Of a DNA stretch of 64,000 bases, positions 50,682-60,917 are shown one piece after another. Each line of letters starts with the position of its first letter. Position 1 is the stretch's first letter. The position numbers and the translations under genes are program-made. Source of the DNA: Haliscomenobacter sp. (GTDB taxonomy: Bacteria > Bacteroidota > Bacteroidia > Chitinophagales > Saprospiraceae). The stretch covers positions 496,001-560,000 of the forward strand of contig JADJPL010000004.1 of NCBI GenBank assembly GCA_016713275.1. Reading direction: 5' to 3'. Under the pieces are notes generated by a model. That model searched no databases. It was not told the origin of the DNA and was given only the letters and a program-made list of their open reading frames with translations.

Positions 50682-51707
50682 ATGCGTCTTTTTATCCATA
50701 CGCACGACTTGCTGCTGCGCCATACCTTCCGCATCGCCCATGGCGCCAGAGACATTCAGCCGACGATGATCGTTGGCCTGCAGGAAGGAGAACACCTCGG
50801 ACTGGGCGAGGCTACAGCCACCTCCTATTACGGGCTCACGTTGGGCCAGATGGTGGTCACCCTGGAGCGGCTTCGTCCGGCAATCGAGAATACGCCTTTG
50901 GAAAGCCCCGAACAATACTGGGAGGCACTGCGGCCTTACCTACAGGACCACCCCTTTGAGCAATGCGCCCTGGATGTTGCCGCGCACGACCTGTTCGCCC
51001 GGCTGCAGGGAAAGCCCCTTTACGAGCTCTGGGGCTTGTCCACCGACCATAACCCCCTGACCAACTACACCATCGGCATCGGCCCCGTGGAGGAAATGAT
51101 CGAGCGGATCAAGGAAAAACCCTGGCCGGTGTATAAAATCAAGCTGGGCACGGACAACGACCTCGGCCTCCTTCGCGAACTCCGCAAACACACCAACTCG
51201 TTTTTCCGCGTCGATGCCAACACGGCCTGGACGGCCGACCAAACCCTGGAATATGCTCCCGAGCTGATGAAACTGGGCGTCGAATTCATCGAACAGCCCC
51301 TCAAACCCGGAGATTGGGAAGGCCAACGCCGCTTGTTCGAGCAATGCCCCCTCCCCATTATTGCCGACGAAAGCTGTCAGCGCGAAACCGACGTAAGCCG
51401 CTGCCATACCTATTTCCACGGAATCAACATCAAACTCATGAAGTGCGGAGGGCTCACCCCCGCCCGCCGGATGATTCAACACGCCCGGGAACTCGGCATG
51501 AAGGTCATGGTGGGCTGCATGACGGAATCCACCGTTGGCGTTTCCGCCATCGCGCACCTCCTCCCCCTGCTCGACTACGTCGACATGGACGGCCCCCTGC
51601 TCCTCAAGGAGGATATCGCCATTGGCGTCACCATGCACGAAGGAAAAGTCTTCTATCCTCCGGTCAATGGCGCCGGAGCGGAGCTGGTATTTGATATGAT
51701 GAGCTGA
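50682..51707 (+). CDS. Dipeptide (L-Ala-D/L-Glu-type) epimerase, enolase superfamily
   Basis: From the ATG at 50682 the protein has 341 residues. It shows the muconate-lactonising/AEE subgroup features: a capping domain with TFRIAHGARD, the KxK motif YKIKLG, metal ligands in VDANTAW, FIEQPL and IADES, and the second base lysine in INIKLMKCGG. These enzymes epimerise dipeptides derived from peptidoglycan during murein recycling. The exact dipeptide cannot be read from the sequence. The frame is open further upstream but overlaps the preceding gene. Confidence 0.88.
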   Translation: MRLFIHTHDLLLRHTFRIAHGARDIQPTMIVGLQEGEHLGLGEATATSYYGLTLGQMVVTLERLRPAIENTPLESPEQYWEALRPYLQDHPFEQCALDVAAHDLFARLQGKPLYELWGLSTDHNPLTNYTIGIGPVEEMIERIKEKPWPVYKIKLGTDNDLGLLRELRKHTNSFFRVDANTAWTADQTLEYAPELMKLGVEFIEQPLKPGDWEGQRRLFEQCPLPIIADESCQRETDVSRCHTYFHGINIKLMKCGGLTPARRMIQHARELGMKVMVGCMTESTVGVSAIAHLLPLLDYVDMDGPLLLKEDIAIGVTMHEGKVFYPPVNGAGAELVFDMMS

Positions 51708-51734
51708 TTTTTAGGGAGCAGGGAGCAATTTGTC

Positions 51735-51810
51735 CACTCCTCCCTGCTTTCCTCTACATCCTCTACATCCTCTACATCCTATACATCCTCTACATCCTAT
51801 ACACCCCTAA
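51735..51810. repeat. TCTACATCC tandem repeat
   Basis: About seven copies of a nine-base unit ctacatcct, the complement of the ggatgtaga repeat at 46022-46077, fill most of the gap between two plus-strand genes. Confidence 0.88.
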
Positions 51811-51813
51811 CCC

Positions 51814-52791
51814 ATGCCCCTACCCTTCTCCGGCACGGCTTACCTGGGCATCCCTTTTCTGCCTGAATTCCAAGCGCTGGTTTGGGAAGGGATTGGGCTA
51901 TATGGCGGGCATTACGGAGGATCCCGGCGGTCCAGTCTCGCGCCACCAGTATACGAGGAGGCGGAAGCCCGCCTTGCTGCATTCGCCGGGTCGGAGGCTG
52001 CCCTGACCCTGTCCTCCGGGACGTTAGCGGGGCAGTTGCTGGTCAAGGTCTTGCAGCAGGAAACCCAACTGGAACTGGCGCCCGGGGTGCATCCGGCACT
52101 GTGGACCGATCACGGGGCTGTTTCCAATTCCTGGGAAGCATGGGCAGAACGGGTTGTTGCGATGAGCCGGGAACCAGGCCCTCCGCTCGCGTTGTTGTGC
52201 AATTCAGTAGATCCGCTGGGCGTATTTCCCTACGACCTTTCCTTTCTTGCCGCCTTGCAGCCCCGGCGCCGCGTGGTATTGGTCGTGGACGATTCCCACG
52301 GCTTTTTGCTGCTTGGCCCCAAAGGCAGAGGGGCGTACCCTCTCATCGCGACGCTCCCCGGAATCGAGGCTCTGGTTGTCAGTTCCCTGGGGAAAGCGGG
52401 GGGTATTCCGGCAGGCGCCGTTCTCGGCCCGGAGTATTGGATAGAACAAATCCGGAAAAGCCCCTTTTTTGGAGGCGCATCTCCCGCTCCGCCAGCCTAC
52501 CTGCATGCGTTTCTAAACGCAGGAGAGATCTATCAGACCCAACGGCAGCAGTTGAACGCCAACCTGGACTTTTTCATTCAACGCCTTCCTCACCCCGGGC
52601 AATTCCGCTTTTTCCCCGGTTTCCCTGCTTTCCGCTGCCTCGATCCCGACCTCCCTTCCCGACTGGAAAACCGGCAAATCCGCATTTCCTCCCTCTCCTA
52701 CCCCACCCCTGACGATCCGTTAACCCACCGGATTGTAATCACCAGCCTGCATACCAAAGAAGATCTGGAGCAGGTTCTGGAGGGGGTATAA
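51814..52791 (+). CDS. Aminotransferase class I/II-fold PLP-dependent enzyme
   Basis: The 325-residue protein resembles the alpha-oxoamine synthase side of fold-type I: YGGSRRSS at about 34-41, LTLSSGTLAGQLLVK (PLP phosphate region), LVVDDSHGFLLLGPKGRG with the Asp-His pair, and VVSSLGKAGG with the probable Schiff-base Lys. It is shorter than 8-amino-7-oxononanoate synthase (about 385), mainly because the N-terminus is trimmed. Substrate is unknown. It follows the dipeptide epimerase with a repeat array between them. Confidence 0.72.
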   Translation: MPLPFSGTAYLGIPFLPEFQALVWEGIGLYGGHYGGSRRSSLAPPVYEEAEARLAAFAGSEAALTLSSGTLAGQLLVKVLQQETQLELAPGVHPALWTDHGAVSNSWEAWAERVVAMSREPGPPLALLCNSVDPLGVFPYDLSFLAALQPRRRVVLVVDDSHGFLLLGPKGRGAYPLIATLPGIEALVVSSLGKAGGIPAGAVLGPEYWIEQIRKSPFFGGASPAPPAYLHAFLNAGEIYQTQRQQLNANLDFFIQRLPHPGQFRFFPGFPAFRCLDPDLPSRLENRQIRISSLSYPTPDDPLTHRIVITSLHTKEDLEQVLEGV

Positions 52792-52792
52792 G

Positions 52793-53045
52793 TTGCGAGG
52801 TTGCGAAGTTACGGAGTTACGGAGTTACGAGGTTACGGAGTTACGGAGTTACGAGGTTACGGAGTTACGGAGTTACGAAGTTACGGAGTTACGGAGTTAC
52901 GGAGTTACGGAGTTACGGAGTTACGGAGTTACGAAGTTACGGAGTTACGGAGTTACGGAGTTACGGAGTTACGGAGTTACGGAGTTACGGAGTTCATCGC
53001 AACTTCGCAACCTCGCAACCTCGCAACCTCGCAACCTCGCAACCT
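52793..53045. repeat. GAGTTACG tandem array with inverted flank
   Basis: About 25 copies of an eight- or nine-base unit (gagttacg, gaggttacg) are followed by cttcgcaacctcgcaacctcgcaac, which is complementary to the gttgcgaggttgcgaag at the start of the array. The whole can fold back on itself between two convergent genes. A related array lies at 63373-63530. Confidence 0.9.
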
Positions 53046-53052
53046 AACCAAC

Positions 53053-55019
53053 TTAAAGCTCCCGAAACCTGGAAACCAGGATCCGCCAGTCCATGTCCAC
53101 GGAATAGTCTTTGGCGTAGAGGAAATTGAGGCGGTGGATGGCGCCTGGATGGCGCAGGCTTTCCGGTAGTTCGGCGGCAGGATGAAGGACGCCGGGGCGG
53201 ATTTTGGGCAAGTCGGAGGAGGGCTCGCCATCGGGACAATATCCCACCCAGCTGTACCTGCCCAGAGCGACAGCGGCGAGGTTGCTTAAGAACCGCAGGA
53301 AGCGGCGTTGAATCAGAAGCTGAGCGGGCAGGGTAAGCAGCAAAACCAGTGCGATGAACAGGTCGAACAGCCGTTTATTCCGCCGGTGGCGCGGCTCGTC
53401 GATGAGGTAGCGGATATCGATAGTGTAGAGGTCTCCGCTCCGGTTTTGGAGCTGCTCCCGATAATGCTCCAGCTTTCTTCCGGCACGATTTTATATTCCA
53501 CTCCTGGTCCAAGCCGGGCCATCCACTGCATGATTTGCCCGGCGGGAATATCGCGCGAGCAAAAAATGAGTTCATCCACCCGGTATATGCGGACAATCTC
53601 TTCGAGTTGTTCTTCCCTGCCCAAGTATTCGCCGGGATCAGCGGGTTCGCCTGGGGCTGCCGTTCCGATATAGTTGACGTGTACCCCCGCTTTCCCCAAC
53701 AATCCTTGCACCCGTTCGCTTTCCTTTGCCGATCCGACAATGACCAAATTTTTCGCTTTCTCCTGTCCGAGATTCAGATTTCGGAAACGCAGAAAGTGGG
53801 CTATGGCTCTTGTCAGGAGCGCAGTCCCCAGGGCCCAGGCCGTCCCGAGCAGGATCAGGGCCCTGGAAGTCCGGTATTCCTGGTCCAGGAATCCGTAAAT
53901 CGCGGCGATCAGTACCATTCCCCATACGATACCGCGCAGGGTGCGCGACAATGGGGCTTTGGCGTCATATCCTCCGCTGAAGAAGATCCCGACCAACCAA
54001 AGTGCGGTGTACAACAGGGCGTTGAAGTACAGAAAGGAAGTCGGATAATACCCTGGGTCGCCAAACCGGTATACCGCCCAGAGGTGCTTCAGCAGGGCCA
54101 GCCCACCGAAGAACAGCCCGGCATCCAAAACCGGCCAGGAGGCCCGGCGAAAACCGTTTCCCATTAGGGTAAGCCCTGCCCGGAAATAGATGGCGCATTG
54201 CAGCATCCAGACAAACCAACGGGCCTGACGGCCCTGAAAGTGCTTACGGGCAAAAATGATCATCGCCTGGTAGAAGGTCTTAACGTAGTTCAGGCTCCCT
54301 TTTTTGGTGCTTTCCCCCTTGTAGTGGATGATGGTTGTTTCGGGGGAATAGGCATTTTTATACCCTGCCTGGACTAGACGGTAAGACAGGTCGATATCCT
54401 CCCCGTACATAAAAAACGCTTCGTCGAGCAACCCCGCTTTGTCCAGGGCAGCGCGCCGCAACCACATGAACGCCCCGGCAAGTACCTCTACTTCATGGGT
54501 TTGGTTTTCATCCAGAAACCCCAGGTGGTAGCGGTTAAAGGTTTTGGAGCGGGGAAAAAGGCGGGAGAGGCCAAAGGTTTTGCAAAAAGCGACAAATGGG
54601 GTAGGAAACCCTCGTTTAGACTCGGGCAGGAATTTCCCGGCGCCATCGATCATTTTCACCCCCAAACCGCCTACGCCTGGGTGGTCCTCCATATAGCGGA
54701 AACAGCGGTCGAAGGTATCTTCTTCCACGACGGTATCGGGGTTGAGCAGCAACACATAGGTACCGGAGGATTCGCGGATGGCTTGGTTATTAGCCTTGGC
54801 GAACCCCACATTTACGGTATTGGCGATGAGGCGTACTTCGGGAAATTTTTCGCGGACCAGGGCGTTGGAGTCGTCGACCGAGTTGTTATCGACCACAAAA
54901 ACCTCGACGCGCAGGTTGCCGGAGGCATTGCGCACCGATAACAACGCCTGCTCCAGAAAGTATTTGACGTTGTAGTTGACGATAACCACCGACAGATCGA
55001 ACCGGCGCGATTCAGTCAT
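53053..55019 (-). CDS. Family 2 glycosyltransferase with C-terminal membrane and nucleotide-binding-like region (frameshifted)
   Basis: Residues 1-260 are a GT2 domain of the rhamnosyltransferase (WbbL) type: DLSVVIVNYNVKYFLEQAL, VDNNSVDDS, LLLNPDTVVEED, AFFMYGEDIDLSYR. Then come several transmembrane helices (about 275-420) and a Rossmann-like segment (NLVIVGSAKESERVQGLL ... ELIFCSRDIPAGQIMQWM) similar to the region that precedes the catalytic part of polyprenyl glycosylphosphotransferases. As read it stops at 53313; one extra base in the T4 run at 53444-53447 gives NRSGDLYTIDIRYLI and RRNKRLFDLFIALVLLL, ending at 53053 for about 655 residues. It probably acts on a surface polysaccharide at the inner membrane. 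It ends 4 bases before recR begins its coding end on the same strand. Confidence 0.82.
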
Positions 55020-55022
55020 GCA

Positions 55023-55638
55023 TCAATCTTCTTGCATTTTATAAGGAATCCGGGTGACGATCGACCGCCCCAGCGTCAGTTCGTCGGCGTATTCCAACTC
55101 GCCGCCAAAAGCCACGCCCCGGGCGATCGTGCTGATCTGAACCGGTTTGCCGCGCAGGAGTTTGGACAGGTAGAAGATCGTGGTTTCCCCTTCAATCGTT
55201 GGGCTAATCGCCATGATGAGTTCCCGGATGCCTCCGGCTTCCACCCGCCGGACCAGCGTATCGATGTTCAGATCTTGAGGCCCTATGCCCTCCAGTGGGG
55301 GAGATCACCCCGCCGAGCACGTGGTATAGCCCCCGGAATTGCAGGGTGTCTTCGATCGCCATCACATCGCGGATGCTTTCCACGACGCACACCAGGCCCT
55401 GGTCGCGCCGGGTGTCCGAGCAAATCCCGCATACGGGCTCGTCGGCCAGGTTGCCGCACACGTCGCAGGATTTAATATGCTGCCGCATCTTGAGGATCGC
55501 TTCGGCAAACTGTTCGCTCACCTCCACCGGCCTGTTAACCAGATGGAGGGCCAGCCGCAACGCCGTTTTGCGGCCAATGCCCGGCAGGGTGGCGAAAGCC
55601 TGCACGGCCCCTTCGATGAGTTTGGATGAGAAATTCAT
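55023..55638 (-). CDS. recR: Recombination protein RecR (frameshifted)
   Basis: The HhH motif (FATLPGIGRKTALRLALHL), the four-Cys zinc finger (CDVCGNLADEPVCGICSD) and the start of the Toprim domain (LVCVVESIRDVMAIEDT) mark RecR, which acts with RecO and RecF in gap repair. The frame changes after HVLGGVISP: removing one base near 55296 gives LEGIGPQDLNIDTLVRRVEAGGIRELIMAISPTIEGETT, the normal continuation. The intact protein has about 205 residues, as expected. It overlaps neither neighbour and is followed 4 bases later by the glycosyltransferase gene. Confidence 0.93.
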
Positions 55639-55664
55639 GAACGCGAAAATAGGAAAAAGTGGAT

Positions 55665-55715
55665 AGTGGTTAGTGGATAGTGGTTAGTGGTTAGTCGTTA
55701 GTGGGTGGGGTTATT
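55665..55715. repeat. GTGGTTAGTGGATA repeat
   Basis: Six imperfect units of gtggttagtgg lie just upstream of recR, in the same family as the arrays at 20107, 37300 and 60826. Confidence 0.8.
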
Positions 55716-55810
55716 TTCTTGCATAGAATCCTATCTGATGCACTTGGGGGAAAGCGGATTTCTTTTTAATTTTAGAATGATAAAACTGACCTGTATCCAA
55801 ACAAGAAAAC

Positions 55811-57130
55811 ATGAAAGCGCGCTACTTCCCAGTACATCCTTCCCCTCTTTCCAAAATGAGTTTGAGGTGTTTTTTTGGTTTCTTTGTCTCGTTCGTTGTC
55901 TTCTTTTCCCCGCTTTATAGCCAAACGACGTTTTCTCCCGGCAAGGTACTCACTTTGCAAGGAGACACCCTTAACGGGTTTGTAGCGGAGCTGGGAGGAA
56001 GTAAAAACCACACGGCCTGTGTATTCCGGCAAAGCGAAAAAGGGGTCGAAACCGGGTATTCCCCTGAAGAAATCAAAGGTTATATAATTGAAGGCCGGCG
56101 ATTTTTTCAATCTGTAGCTAACCCAAAGCATTCTATTTTGGTGGATTCCCCATTGTTTTTGCCGAGTGGATCCTACTGGGGCTCATGGCATAGCCCGTAT
56201 AAAGGGCTTTATTACTATTATGACGCGACTGTAGACACGCTGGAACTGGTGCATTTTCCCGCCACAGAAAAATACGTTTTGGATTTTTTTGAAAAGGAAG
56301 ACCAAAAAACCTGGCTCTTTTTCCTGAACCGGCTGTCGCTCAAATGCCCCAAAGTGCTTGCCCACTTGAGCTACCATCCGAATCTCAAGCCAAATGAAGC
56401 CAGCCTCGTTTCCATCGTCAAGATGATGAACGAGTGCGAGGGAAGTTCATACAACCATTTCGGGGCCGATCTTCCGTCGTTTGGCCTGAAGTTTAGCGCC
56501 AATCTGGATGTCATGGGCTCTAAAGTGGCGTTTACCACCTATTCCATATCCGACTTCCCCTACCTTAACCCTCCAGCCTACCGGGAAACCAGTATTGGAT
56601 TCGGCATATCGGTTCAGGAATACAACCCGCGCCGGTGGAGTCCTCTGCATATGACGATGTCCGTTATGGGTAGGTATTTGACATTCGAACGGGGCGCCGA
56701 AGGCGCTTATTTAGGTGAACCCGCGTCCTATTCAGCCAGTTTTGATTGGTTCGACCTGTCCTTGTTTCCGGGTATTAAGTATGTCGTCTTCAACTCCCGG
56801 CCTGTCATTTCCCTTGCCCTTGGGCCTTCGATTCAGTTTATGGCTTCTAAAGAAGCCCGGCTGGTGGAACAAGTAAAAAGTCTGGCCAACGGAGAAACCT
56901 TACGATCGACCACCTATTCAGATGTTTATTTCGGGGCGTTTCAGCCTGGCTATTTCGGACAGATTTCATTGGCCCCGGGGTCTACCAAATGGTTCAATCA
57001 ATGGGAAATTGCTGCTGGTTTGTCGAAAGGCACGGGGGTCACAAAAAATGACGAAGTATCTTTCGATAAATTAGACGCGTACAATTCCAGTTCTACCTCG
57101 TTCTTTATCAAAGGATACTGGTGGTGGTAA
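55811..57130 (+). CDS. Secreted, probable outer-membrane beta-barrel protein
   Basis: The protein has 439 residues from 55811 or 424 from the ATG at 55856; the latter directly precedes a signal peptide (LRCFFGFFVSFVVFFSPLYSQ). The first 220 residues are mixed. From about 225 the sequence alternates in the way of a beta barrel (FGLKFSANLDVMG, TSIGFGISVQEYNP, HMTMSVMGRYLTF, ISLALGPSIQF, GYFGQISLAPGS, WEIAAGLSKGTG) and ends in FIKGYWWW, an aromatic end as in many outer-membrane proteins. The function is not recognised. It faces the minus-strand AraC gene end to end. Confidence 0.7.
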   Translation: MKARYFPVHPSPLSKMSLRCFFGFFVSFVVFFSPLYSQTTFSPGKVLTLQGDTLNGFVAELGGSKNHTACVFRQSEKGVETGYSPEEIKGYIIEGRRFFQSVANPKHSILVDSPLFLPSGSYWGSWHSPYKGLYYYYDATVDTLELVHFPATEKYVLDFFEKEDQKTWLFFLNRLSLKCPKVLAHLSYHPNLKPNEASLVSIVKMMNECEGSSYNHFGADLPSFGLKFSANLDVMGSKVAFTTYSISDFPYLNPPAYRETSIGFGISVQEYNPRRWSPLHMTMSVMGRYLTFERGAEGAYLGEPASYSASFDWFDLSLFPGIKYVVFNSRPVISLALGPSIQFMASKEARLVEQVKSLANGETLRSTTYSDVYFGAFQPGYFGQISLAPGSTKWFNQWEIAAGLSKGTGVTKNDEVSFDKLDAYNSSSTSFFIKGYWWW

Positions 57131-57270
57131 AAGCCACACTACTGGACATTTTGGAAACCAGACCTTCCAGATTTCGCAAACCTGGAAGGTCTAAGCGCCA
57201 GGAAAACGAAAACCTCCACTAGTGGTAGGGACTGGATTGTGATTTTCCTGGTCCCATTTGCGTCGCATGC

Positions 57271-58384
57271 TTATTTTTCTTTCCCCCGGAATTCCGCCGG
57301 CGACATGCCCGTCTGGTTTTGAACGCGGTGTTGAAGGTGGTTTTGGGTTGAAACCCGATTCAAATCCGATAGCCAGAATGTTGAGGTGGCTGAATTGGGG
57401 ATCGAGCAGGAGGCGCTGGCTTTCCTGTACGCGATACCTGTTGATGAACTGGTAAAAGTTTTTCCCGAAGCTATGATTGATGAGAAACGATAGTTCGTGG
57501 GTGCTGCAACCCAGCTGCCGGGCAAGTTTAGGCAGGCTGAGTTCCGGATCGAGGAATATTTTTTTCTCCCCGATCAGCTCCAGTAAACCCGCTTTGAGTT
57601 GGGCATTTAGCTTCCAGGAATCTGTTTGCCGGAACCAGGAGCGGGGGTTGAAAATCGCTGAAATGGCCTCCAGATCGGGTGGTGCGAAGGGGAAAACCTC
57701 TCCTTGGCGGAGCGCATAATACCCCAGTACGTAGGCGCCCGACAAATACACCATAGTCGTCCAGGCATTAAACTCATAAAAATAGTACCGGACTTCAAAC
57801 GTCCAAACGACCAGCATTCCAGCCAAAACCAGCAGGGACCATTGCAACCACTTCAGGCTGCTGGCCTGCGGGGTAGCCGTGATCATTTCCAGGTTTTTCA
57901 GGTGCCGCCTCAGCTTGCGGTAACTCAGCGTCAAATAGACGCCAAATTGAATTAAAATAGGCAAAAAGATCAGGAACGCCCATTCCCCTGGCATGCGGTT
58001 TTTCAAATCCGCTTCAATCGATTCGGCCAGGGCTTCCGGGGAAGCGCTCAGCTCCGGAATCAAAATCAGAAAAACAAGCGCCAGAGGAATGAAATGAAGC
58101 GCTTCTCTCCAGTAAAAGCGCTTGTCCGGGTTCACAAAATGGCGGACTGCCAGAAACAAACTGGGCGGGACGATAAACAGCACCAGGTCGGTCAGCAAAA
58201 AATAATGCGGAAACTGGCGGTACGCCTTGGAGAAAATCAGCGCGTCGTCCATCTGCATGATGCCTATGCCGAGAAGGCTGACAGCCAGCCACCGGTTGGC
58301 GATCCGGTTCTCCTGAAGGCTTTTTACCCACAAAATGAAGCCCAAAAAGAAAAAACTACCTGCACAGAGGCTATTGAGTATCAT
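57271..58384 (-). CDS. AraC-family regulator with membrane sensor (3' frameshifts)
   Basis: Six or seven transmembrane helices (residues 1-235) precede a cytoplasmic AraC-type DNA-binding domain: LSLPKLARQLGCSTHELSFLINHSFGKNFYQFINRYRVQESQRLLL and ILAIGFESGFN. As read, the second HTH helix is lost and the frame runs on to 57191. Adding one A at two AAAACC words (about 57340 and 57315) restores PKTTFNTAFKNQTGMSPAEFRGKEK-stop at 57271, the typical AraC ending. The intact protein has about 371 residues. The 7TM-HTH layout is common in Bacteroidota; ligand and targets are unknown. Confidence 0.85.
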
Positions 58385-58458
58385 AATCGTTTCCCGGCTG
58401 TAAGACCGCTCAAAGATAACCGTCTTGCAGCCGGGAAGCGAAAAAGCGCGTGGATGAT

Positions 58459-59609
58459 TTAGAACAAATCCAGGAGTTCTTTCTGAAAAGCGAGGCGGGT
58501 TTCGCTTTCCGTGTCGCTGGCCTCGTCAAAACTGTTGAAGAACAACGTCAGCACCTTCTTATTCGTTTTGTCTATCACGATCAGGGTGTTAAACCCTCCC
58601 GTACCCCCGTCGTGGAACAACAACGTCCCTCCGCTCACCGGATCCGGTATTTCCACCCATCCCAGACAGATCCATATCCTGGAATCCAGATTTTTGGGGT
58701 CCTGAAAGGTAGGATTCTGGCATAGGCGCATGGCGTCTCCCAGAGGAGCGTCGGGGGGATTCGCCACCGCCGCGCCGTATTTCAGCAGATCGGAAGGGGT
58801 TGACTTTAACACGCCGGCGCCGTCAAAAGCGCCCAGGCTTTCCCCACCAATCCGTCTCCTTGGCGCCTTTATGCCCTTTCGACATCCGGCTTTTCTCCGA
58901 AGCGTTCCAGGACCGCTTTGGTCTCATACAGGCCTAATGGCCCGCAAACCTTTTGCTGGATCACCTCTCCGTATGGTTGCTGGTACGCGCGGGCCAGGAT
59001 TAGCCCGGCTACGCCCAACGCCGTGTTGGAATACTCGTACGACGTGCCCGGAGTGGCGTTGAGTTTCCCTTTTTTCAGGAATTCGTACATATCGTTTTCG
59101 CTGTAATTCCGAAATGCCTTGGCCGGGTTCGCCAGCAACAAGTTGAAATTGCTGGGGAAATATGGCAGTCCGGAGGAGTGATTCAGCAAATGTTTGAACG
59201 CGATCTCCACCCCGCCTTTTGTCAAAGGCGCTATATCAGAGGGCAAAAAAGACCGGATCGGCTGGTCTACCCCCAGCCCTTTCTCCTGAAGCATCTGGAC
59301 GGTAGCGGCCGCCGTAAAGGTTTTAGTGATCGAACCGATCTCAAAAAACGTGTGCGCGTCCGGAATGATGCCGCTCCCTTTTTGCACCTCCCCGTACCCA
59401 TATACGTGGGACTCGCCGTCTTTCCAGATGCCTACCGCCAACCCCACGGTATTGACCTTGGGCAGGAACTTCTGGACGACCACGTCGACTTCCTTGTCAA
59501 AAGTAGAAATTAAAGGGTTGTTGCTTAAGTTGGCGGGAACCGCCGGGTCTTTGGAGCAAGCCATCAAGCCTGCAGCCATCACTGCGAAAAGCATTGCGTT
59601 GTTCTTCAT
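58459..59609 (-). CDS. Serine hydrolase, beta-lactamase class C fold lipoprotein (frameshifted)
   Basis: A lipoprotein signal ends at LMACSKDP. The three motifs of the class C fold are visible: SITK (SxxK) with the nucleophile, YSN (YxN) in YEYSNTALG, and HDGG (HxG) in LLFHDGGTGGFN near the end. The two halves lie in different frames between about 58812 and 58880; GAFDGAGVLKSTPSDLLKY links to the second half, so at least one indel is involved. The intact protein has about 380 residues, normal for the family. It may be a D-alanyl-D-alanine peptidase or esterase; true beta-lactam hydrolysis cannot be claimed from the motifs. Confidence 0.87.
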
Positions 59610-59689
59610 GTCGGATTATTTTTCCCACAAAAGAAGCCTGCAATCCAACGTTTTTCGTTCGAACCGATCTATCCGGACGTTAAAAAAAA

Positions 59690-59835
59690 GTTACGATTTA
59701 CGAAGTACGATTTACGAAGTACGAGGTAGGTACACGTACATCGCACATCGTACACCGTTACACCGTACACCGTACACCGTACACCGTACACCGTACATCG
59801 TTCACCGTACATCGTACATCGTACATCGTACCTCC
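59690..59835. repeat. CGTACACCGTACATCG repeat array
   Basis: Units of tacgatttacgaag are followed by about twelve units of cgtacatcg or cgtacaccg; the two halves are partly complementary, so a fold-back is possible. It lies between two minus-strand genes. Confidence 0.88.
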
Positions 59836-59837
59836 CC

Positions 59838-60704
59838 CTACGCTTTATCCAAAAGCTTTAAAATTTCTCCCCGCACGGTGTCAAAGTTCAGGAAGGGGAT
59901 GAGGTGGCCGGCTTTGGGCATGCGCTCCATGCGCAGCATGTCTGGAGGGATGTTTTTTTTGCTGAACTCCATATTGACCGGCGGGGCGAGGCTGTCTTTA
60001 TCTCCGTGCATATGGACGACGGGGACGCGGATTTCCTTCCATCCGGCGGCTATTTTTTGCAGTTCTTCGGCGTGGCTGAACTTTTCGTCTCCGCTGACCT
60101 GCCAGGCGGGAGAGAGCATCCATTTAGTGGCTTTCCAATGGCCGAAATGGGCGAACCAGAAGATTTTTTCGTTATCTGGATCGTTCACGGGGGCGAGCAT
60201 CAGGACGGATTGCACCCGCTCGGGGTAATCCATGGCGACTTTGGCCGCGATCGGGCCGCCGTAGGAATGCCCCACCAGAATCGCTTTGCGCCCTCCGTAA
60301 TAATCAATGCCGTCTTTCACCGTTTCCGCCTGTTTGGCGATCGATACCTCCGAGCGGCCGTAATGGGAATACCCATACCCCAGCCGGTCGATCGACACCA
60401 TCATGGCGCGGCTGCGCAAGAGCGAATCCGCCTGGTATTTGAAAAAGTTATTGGCTGAACCCGGCGCTCCGTGGATAAAAATAATCAGCGGAGCATCGGG
60501 CGCCAGGTCTTCTCCCCGGGTTTCCACCGCCCGGATCTCCGAGTATTTCACGGGAATTTTCCGGATCGACGCCCGGGCATTGCGCTTGGTAAAATAGCGT
60601 TCGGTACCGGCGTCCGAAGTCCGGAACCCCATACGCATGTTGACAATCACGAAAGCCAGGGCAAGAATAGCCAGGCCCAGCAAAATGCGAACTAGAATTT
60701 TCAT
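59838..60704 (-). CDS. Membrane-anchored alpha/beta hydrolase
   Basis: From the ATG at 60704 the protein has 288 residues and an N-terminal membrane helix (ILVRILLGLAILALAFVIVN). The hydrolase fold shows IIFIHGAPGSANNF (oxyanion hole), VGHSYGGP with the nucleophilic Ser, HGDKDS with the probable acid and AGHLIPF with the catalytic His. An upstream in-frame ATG at 60743 would add 13 residues before the helix. Substrate is unknown. Confidence 0.85.
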   Translation of the reverse strand: MKILVRILLGLAILALAFVIVNMRMGFRTSDAGTERYFTKRNARASIRKIPVKYSEIRAVETRGEDLAPDAPLIIFIHGAPGSANNFFKYQADSLLRSRAMMVSIDRLGYGYSHYGRSEVSIAKQAETVKDGIDYYGGRKAILVGHSYGGPIAAKVAMDYPERVQSVLMLAPVNDPDNEKIFWFAHFGHWKATKWMLSPAWQVSGDEKFSHAEELQKIAAGWKEIRVPVVHMHGDKDSLAPPVNMEFSKKNIPPDMLRMERMPKAGHLIPFLNFDTVRGEILKLLDKA

Positions 60705-60825
60705 GGCGATTTTCTTCAGGTGAAAAGGGTGTTCTGTGTTCAATAGCTAGTAAACAAATTAGGGGCAATGCACGGTTGACTCAAACAGATTAATTTTCCA
60801 ACCCATTCGCAACGCGTTTCGTTCC

Positions 60826-60890
60826 AACCACCAACCACCAACCACTCAACCACCAACCACCAACCACTCAACCACCACCACCAGGAACCC
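60826..60890. repeat. CCAACCACCAACCACTCAACC repeat
   Basis: Repeats of caaccac with ctcaacca variants lie upstream of priA. This is the complement of the 19685-19762 family. Confidence 0.88.
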
Positions 60891-60917
60891 GAACTTTTCC
60901 CTATCTTGCCCCATATT

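Noticed and set aside
52793..53045. Coding sequence of a repetitive protein (GVTELRSY repeats)
   Set aside because: Open frames exist in several phases only because the unit has no stop codon; the unit length is not constant, and there is no promoter or ribosome site.
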